Of a stretch of DNA of 7,624 bases, positions 5,368 through 7,624 are shown piece by piece (position 1 is the stretch's first letter; every line of letters begins with the position of its first letter). Under the pieces are notes generated by a model. The model saw nothing but the letters and a program-made list of their open reading frames with translations. It did no database searches and was not told the origin of the DNA. A program made the position numbers and the translations under genes. Where the stretch lies: the NCBI GenBank assembly GCA_002427325.1, contig DIQS01000053.1:18551-26174 (forward strand), in the 5' to 3' direction. The stretch comes from Cloacimonetes bacterium UBA5456. GTDB taxonomy: Bacteria > Cloacimonadota > Cloacimonadia > Cloacimonadales > Cloacimonadaceae.

Positions 5368-7053
5368 TTACTTACTGTTTTTGCGAGTGTTGCGCTTCTT
5401 TGATCCCTGTTGATATTTTGCAACAGGCAGGATAAGTTCTTTTTGCCGCCTGATCTCGCCGGGACTGGGAATATGAATAGCTTCACCGGTTTCAAAATCC
5501 ATGCCCGTGTAATACATAGCGGTACTGATGCTCATCGGCGTGGGGGTAAACTCTTGCACCTGTTCCACTTGCATCCTGTTATCTCTCAGCCAATCACGCA
5601 ACATCATGGCATCTTCCATCGTCGTGCCGGGATGTCCGATGATGATATAAGGAATAATCTGGCGTTTCAAGCCGCTCTTTTTCACTTCATCAAAATACTG
5701 TTTTGAAAAGCTTTCAAATAGTTTTATCGAAGGCTTACCGATGAGCCGCAGAACCCTGTCCGAGCTATGTTCCGGAGCGAGTTTGAGCCGCCCTCCCGTA
5801 TATTTCTGAGCAATCGCCGAGATATAGCGTTTTTCGCTCAAAGCCAGATCATGACGGATGCCACTGGCGATGAACACATGCTTGATCTTGGGCAGTGCCG
5901 AGAGCCTCTCCAAAAGCCTAAGCTGGCGATCGTGATCGATCTCGAGATTTGGGCAGATTTTGGGATAGATGCACGAAAGGCGCGGGCAGGAGGCGGGAAA
6001 TCCGAGCTTGCAGCGGCTTTGATACATGTTTGCACTGGGGCCACCGAGATCGGTGATGGTTCCGCTCATCTTCTGCGCTTCCTTGATGATACCATCTTCG
6101 GAGCGGGATTGAATCTTGCGCCCCTGATGTATCGCAATCGCACAGAAATTACAGCCGCCATAACATCCGCGATGCGAGGTGATGCTACCTCTTATCTGCT
6201 CCCATGCAGGCAGGATTTGACCTTTATAACTCGGATGCGGTGCATTTTCAAAAGGCAAGCTATAAAGCTCGTCCATCTCACTTTCGCTGAGCGACTCTGC
6301 CGGCGGATTGTGTTTGAGCATCCTCCCACCATTCAACTGATATAGCTCATGGCTGAGATAATTCTGATAAAAACTGCGATTCATCTCGTGAAAAGTGAGC
6401 TTATCACTGCATTTATCTGCATCGGGAAGCCTGATGCCGTCCGCTTCTTTGACATAGACCATCGTGGAGGGGATGTTTTTAATCTCAGAGATATCCTCAC
6501 CTTGAACCAAGCGGCGCGCAAGCTCTACAAGCGGCTTTTCCGCCATCCCATAGATGAGAAGATCGGCTTTGCTATCCGCGAGAATGCTATTGCGAATCTT
6601 ATCTTGCCAAAAGTCGTAATGCGCAATACGCCTAAGCGATGCTTCAATTCCGCCGATGATCACGGGAGTTCCCTTGAAAAGCCGACGCAGGATATTGGTA
6701 TAGATCATCACGGCACGATCAGGACGCTTGCCACTCTTTCCACCGGGCGTATAGGCGTCGTCAGAGCGAATTCTACGCTGGGCGGTGTAATGATTGACCA
6801 TCGAGTCCATATTGCCGGCAGTCACGCCAAAAAAGAGCCGTGGAGTGCCTAAGCGAAGGAAGTCACGGTCGCTTTTCCAATCCGGTTGAGCGATGATGCC
6901 GACTTTGTAGCCCTCTTTTTCTAACACGCGCGCCAATAGAGCCGCACCAAAAGAGGGGTGGTCTATATATGCGTCGCCGGTGATTAGAATGACGTCTGCC
7001 CTATCCCAATTACGGGCTTTGAGCTCATCAAGATTAGTGGGGAAAAATGCCAT
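5368..7053 (-). CDS. ygiQ: YgiQ-family radical SAM protein
   Basis: This is a member of the YgiQ/UPF0313 family of radical S-adenosylmethionine proteins, probably a cytoplasmic iron-sulfur enzyme; its reaction and substrate are not established. Numbered from the ATG at 7053 it has 561 residues. The N-terminal family domain begins right at the start (FFPTNLDELKARNWD, VILITGDAYIDHPSFG, then GGIEASLRRIAHYDFW). The radical SAM cluster is CYGGCNFC with C297, C301 and C304. A second set of cysteines, C348, C356, C361 and C367 (CPRLSCIYPKICPNL), follows about 45 residues later and is typical of this family. The C-terminal part has LAPEHSS, IIGHPGTT and TPTPMSISTAMYYTG, and ends in a basic tail (KKRNTRKNSK). 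E. coli YgiQ is about 739 residues, so the C-terminal extension is shorter here, without sign of a frameshift. An in-frame TTG at 7062 lies inside the T-tract of the csp terminator, so the ATG at 7053 is preferred. No clear Shine-Dalgarno precedes either start. Confidence 0.92.
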   Translation of the reverse strand: MAFFPTNLDELKARNWDRADVILITGDAYIDHPSFGAALLARVLEKEGYKVGIIAQPDWKSDRDFLRLGTPRLFFGVTAGNMDSMVNHYTAQRRIRSDDAYTPGGKSGKRPDRAVMIYTNILRRLFKGTPVIIGGIEASLRRIAHYDFWQDKIRNSILADSKADLLIYGMAEKPLVELARRLVQGEDISEIKNIPSTMVYVKEADGIRLPDADKCSDKLTFHEMNRSFYQNYLSHELYQLNGGRMLKHNPPAESLSESEMDELYSLPFENAPHPSYKGQILPAWEQIRGSITSHRGCYGGCNFCAIAIHQGRKIQSRSEDGIIKEAQKMSGTITDLGGPSANMYQSRCKLGFPASCPRLSCIYPKICPNLEIDHDRQLRLLERLSALPKIKHVFIASGIRHDLALSEKRYISAIAQKYTGGRLKLAPEHSSDRVLRLIGKPSIKLFESFSKQYFDEVKKSGLKRQIIPYIIIGHPGTTMEDAMMLRDWLRDNRMQVEQVQEFTPTPMSISTAMYYTGMDFETGEAIHIPSPGEIRRQKELILPVAKYQQGSKKRNTRKNSK

Positions 7054-7060
7054 TTCACAC

Positions 7061-7084
7061 AAAAAAGGGCGCTAAACAGCGCCC
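7061..7084 (-). terminator. Strong Rho-independent terminator after csp
   Basis: On the minus strand GGGCGCT, loop GTTT and AGCGCCC form a perfect 7-bp GC-rich stem (7084-7067) followed directly by six T residues (7066-7061). It begins 16 bases after the csp stop codon. Its T-run ends only seven bases before the YgiQ-family ATG at 7053, so it separates the two genes and also occupies the place where that gene's leader should be. Confidence 0.93.
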
Positions 7085-7100
7085 GTTAAAATCTCTAAGA

Positions 7101-7313
7101 TCAGATTGTGCTTCGAATGATGTTTATGGCTTGAACGCCTTTTTCTGTTTCCATCAGGTCGAAGCTCACTTCCTCATCTTGTTCCAATACTTTTAGTTCG
7201 CGAGGGGAATTTGTTACAATGGACTTCCAGTGTACAAAATACTCTTTGTTGTCGTCAGTTATAATAAAACCATATCCTTTGTTTTTATTAAACCATTTTA
7301 CTTTTCCTTTCAT
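7101..7313 (-). CDS. csp: Cold-shock-domain protein (CspA family)
   Basis: This is a 70-residue single-domain, five-strand OB-fold protein that binds single-stranded RNA and DNA in the cytoplasm. Family members act as RNA chaperones and, in E. coli, as transcription antiterminators. The start MKGKVKWFNKNKGYGFI contains RNP1 (KGYGFI, 12-17), and YFVHW (25-29) is RNP2. The tail GVQAINI corresponds to the usual GxxAxNV strand. Compared with the common FVHF, position 29 is Trp, and Tyr14 replaces a Phe in RNP1; both keep an aromatic nucleic-acid-stacking surface. Length is normal for the family. A clear Shine-Dalgarno, AGAGGT (7323-7318 on the minus strand), stands five bases before the ATG at 7313. 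A strong terminator follows. Whether it is induced by cold cannot be told: the predicted leader is short, unlike the long leaders of classical cold-induced csp genes. Confidence 0.95.
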   Translation of the reverse strand: MKGKVKWFNKNKGYGFIITDDNKEYFVHWKSIVTNSPRELKVLEQDEEVSFDLMETEKGVQAINIIRSTI

Positions 7314-7343
7314 TTATACCTCTATATTTCTTTCTTATAGTCA

Positions 7344-7370
7344 ATAATATATACGAGCTTAATGCGTCAA
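7344..7370 (-). promoter_or_regulatory. Candidate promoter of csp
   Basis: On the minus strand TTGACG (7370-7365, five of six -35 matches) is followed after 15 bp by TATTAT (7349-7344, five of six -10 matches). The spacing is shorter than the optimum. The region 7331-7351 is very AT-rich and holds overlapping alternatives such as TATATT and TATAAG. A start near 7337 would leave a leader of roughly 25 bases containing the Shine-Dalgarno. Confidence 0.4.
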
Positions 7371-7624
7371 CCAAAAAGATTCTTCCCTGCGACCGATATT
7401 TGGACGGATTGCTCTGAGCGCAACACTTTCTATCAAACGATTTTTGCGGAAGATTAGGGGATTTCTGTGCATACCTACTTCGCTTTTCATTTCCTTGTTC
7501 ATTGCTTCGAGTTTCAAGAACATTGAGGAATACAGCGATGAGCAGATACAGCTTCGCCTGTGGCTTCCACATTTCGTTAAACCTTAAAATTTCACTGGTG
7601 CTTCACAACTATACACTTATAAAA
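7371..7624. other. Unassigned region upstream of csp, no convincing gene
   Basis: I cannot name anything here. On the minus strand an open frame starting with ATG at 7572 encodes 94 residues (MWKPQAKLYLLIAVFLNVLE at the start). It runs through the csp promoter and Shine-Dalgarno and overlaps the first 26 bases of csp, and it resembles no family I know. On the plus strand a frame open from 7418 to the window edge has an ATG at 7538 preceded by GAGGAA (7525-7530), so a gene could begin there and continue beyond 7624; the 29 visible residues are not recognisable. The region also has an inverted repeat, CGCAA (7419-7423) with TTGCG (7444-7448), and a direct repeat of ATACAGC (7530-7536 and 7546-7552). 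It may be plain intergenic sequence. Confidence 0.4.

Noticed and set aside
5767..6345. Long plus-strand open frame (192 codons) opposite the YgiQ-family gene, and others opposite it and the kinase
   Set aside because: They are antisense to clearly conserved coding sequence and their translations show no domain or plausible protein character.
7054..7062. TTG at 7062 as the start of the YgiQ-family gene
   Set aside because: The TTG is formed by the end of the csp terminator T-tract. The family similarity begins at the ATG at 7053, and the longer form adds only three residues.
7288..7572. 94-residue minus-strand open frame covering the csp upstream region
   Set aside because: It overlaps the csp start, runs through the csp promoter and Shine-Dalgarno, and resembles no family that I know. 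It was not listed as a gene, but is mentioned in the region entry.
1..7624. A defence, mobile or otherwise new multi-gene system built around RecQ
   Set aside because: RecQ is a complete housekeeping type, its neighbours are metabolic, signalling and RNA-chaperone genes, and there are no integrases, toxins, nucleases, direct terminal repeats or CRISPR-like repeats in the window.

Overview
The window is ordinary bacterial chromosome of moderate GC content. It holds five genes that I consider real: one on the plus strand, then four on the minus strand. Protein composition, Shine-Dalgarno sequences of the GAGGT type, one textbook Rho-independent terminator and TTGACG-type -35 boxes fit a Gram-negative bacterium. 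The phylum cannot be read from the sequence. My guess is an FCB-type lineage such as Cloacimonadota, with low confidence. I see no rRNA, tRNA, CRISPR array, transposase, phage gene or attachment site.

Layout. Positions 1-201 are the end of whatever lies to the left: all three plus frames stop by position 29, and a stem-loop follows at 61-83. They also hold the promoter and ribosome binding site of recQ. RecQ, a complete DNA-repair helicase of 605 aa, runs 202-2019 on plus. It meets the minus-strand uridine kinase gene udk (2050-2673) tail to tail across 30 bp of nested inverted repeats. Immediately upstream of udk, 20 bp away and on the same strand, is a large membrane hybrid sensor kinase (2694-5138). 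It combines an exported substrate-binding domain, one main membrane helix, PAS, HisKA, HATPase and a receiver domain. The kinase and udk look like one operon. A 229-bp intergenic region (5139-5367) upstream of the kinase is rich in short repeats and palindromes and holds a candidate promoter. Next comes a YgiQ-family radical SAM protein (5368-7053, minus), then a cold-shock-domain protein (7101-7313, minus) with a strong terminator between them. The last 311 bp (7314-7624) hold the csp promoter region and nothing else that I can name.

How the genes relate. There is no clear single pathway: DNA repair, pyrimidine salvage, signal transduction, an uncharacterised radical SAM enzyme and an RNA chaperone are side by side. 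I did not find a convincing new multi-gene system. Three local arrangements deserve a check. The csp terminator ends only a few bases before the YgiQ start codon, which has no recognisable Shine-Dalgarno. The sensor-kinase promoter region has a 16-bp-period direct repeat and two palindromes. A stand-alone periplasmic-sensing hybrid kinase appears to be co-transcribed with a nucleoside kinase.
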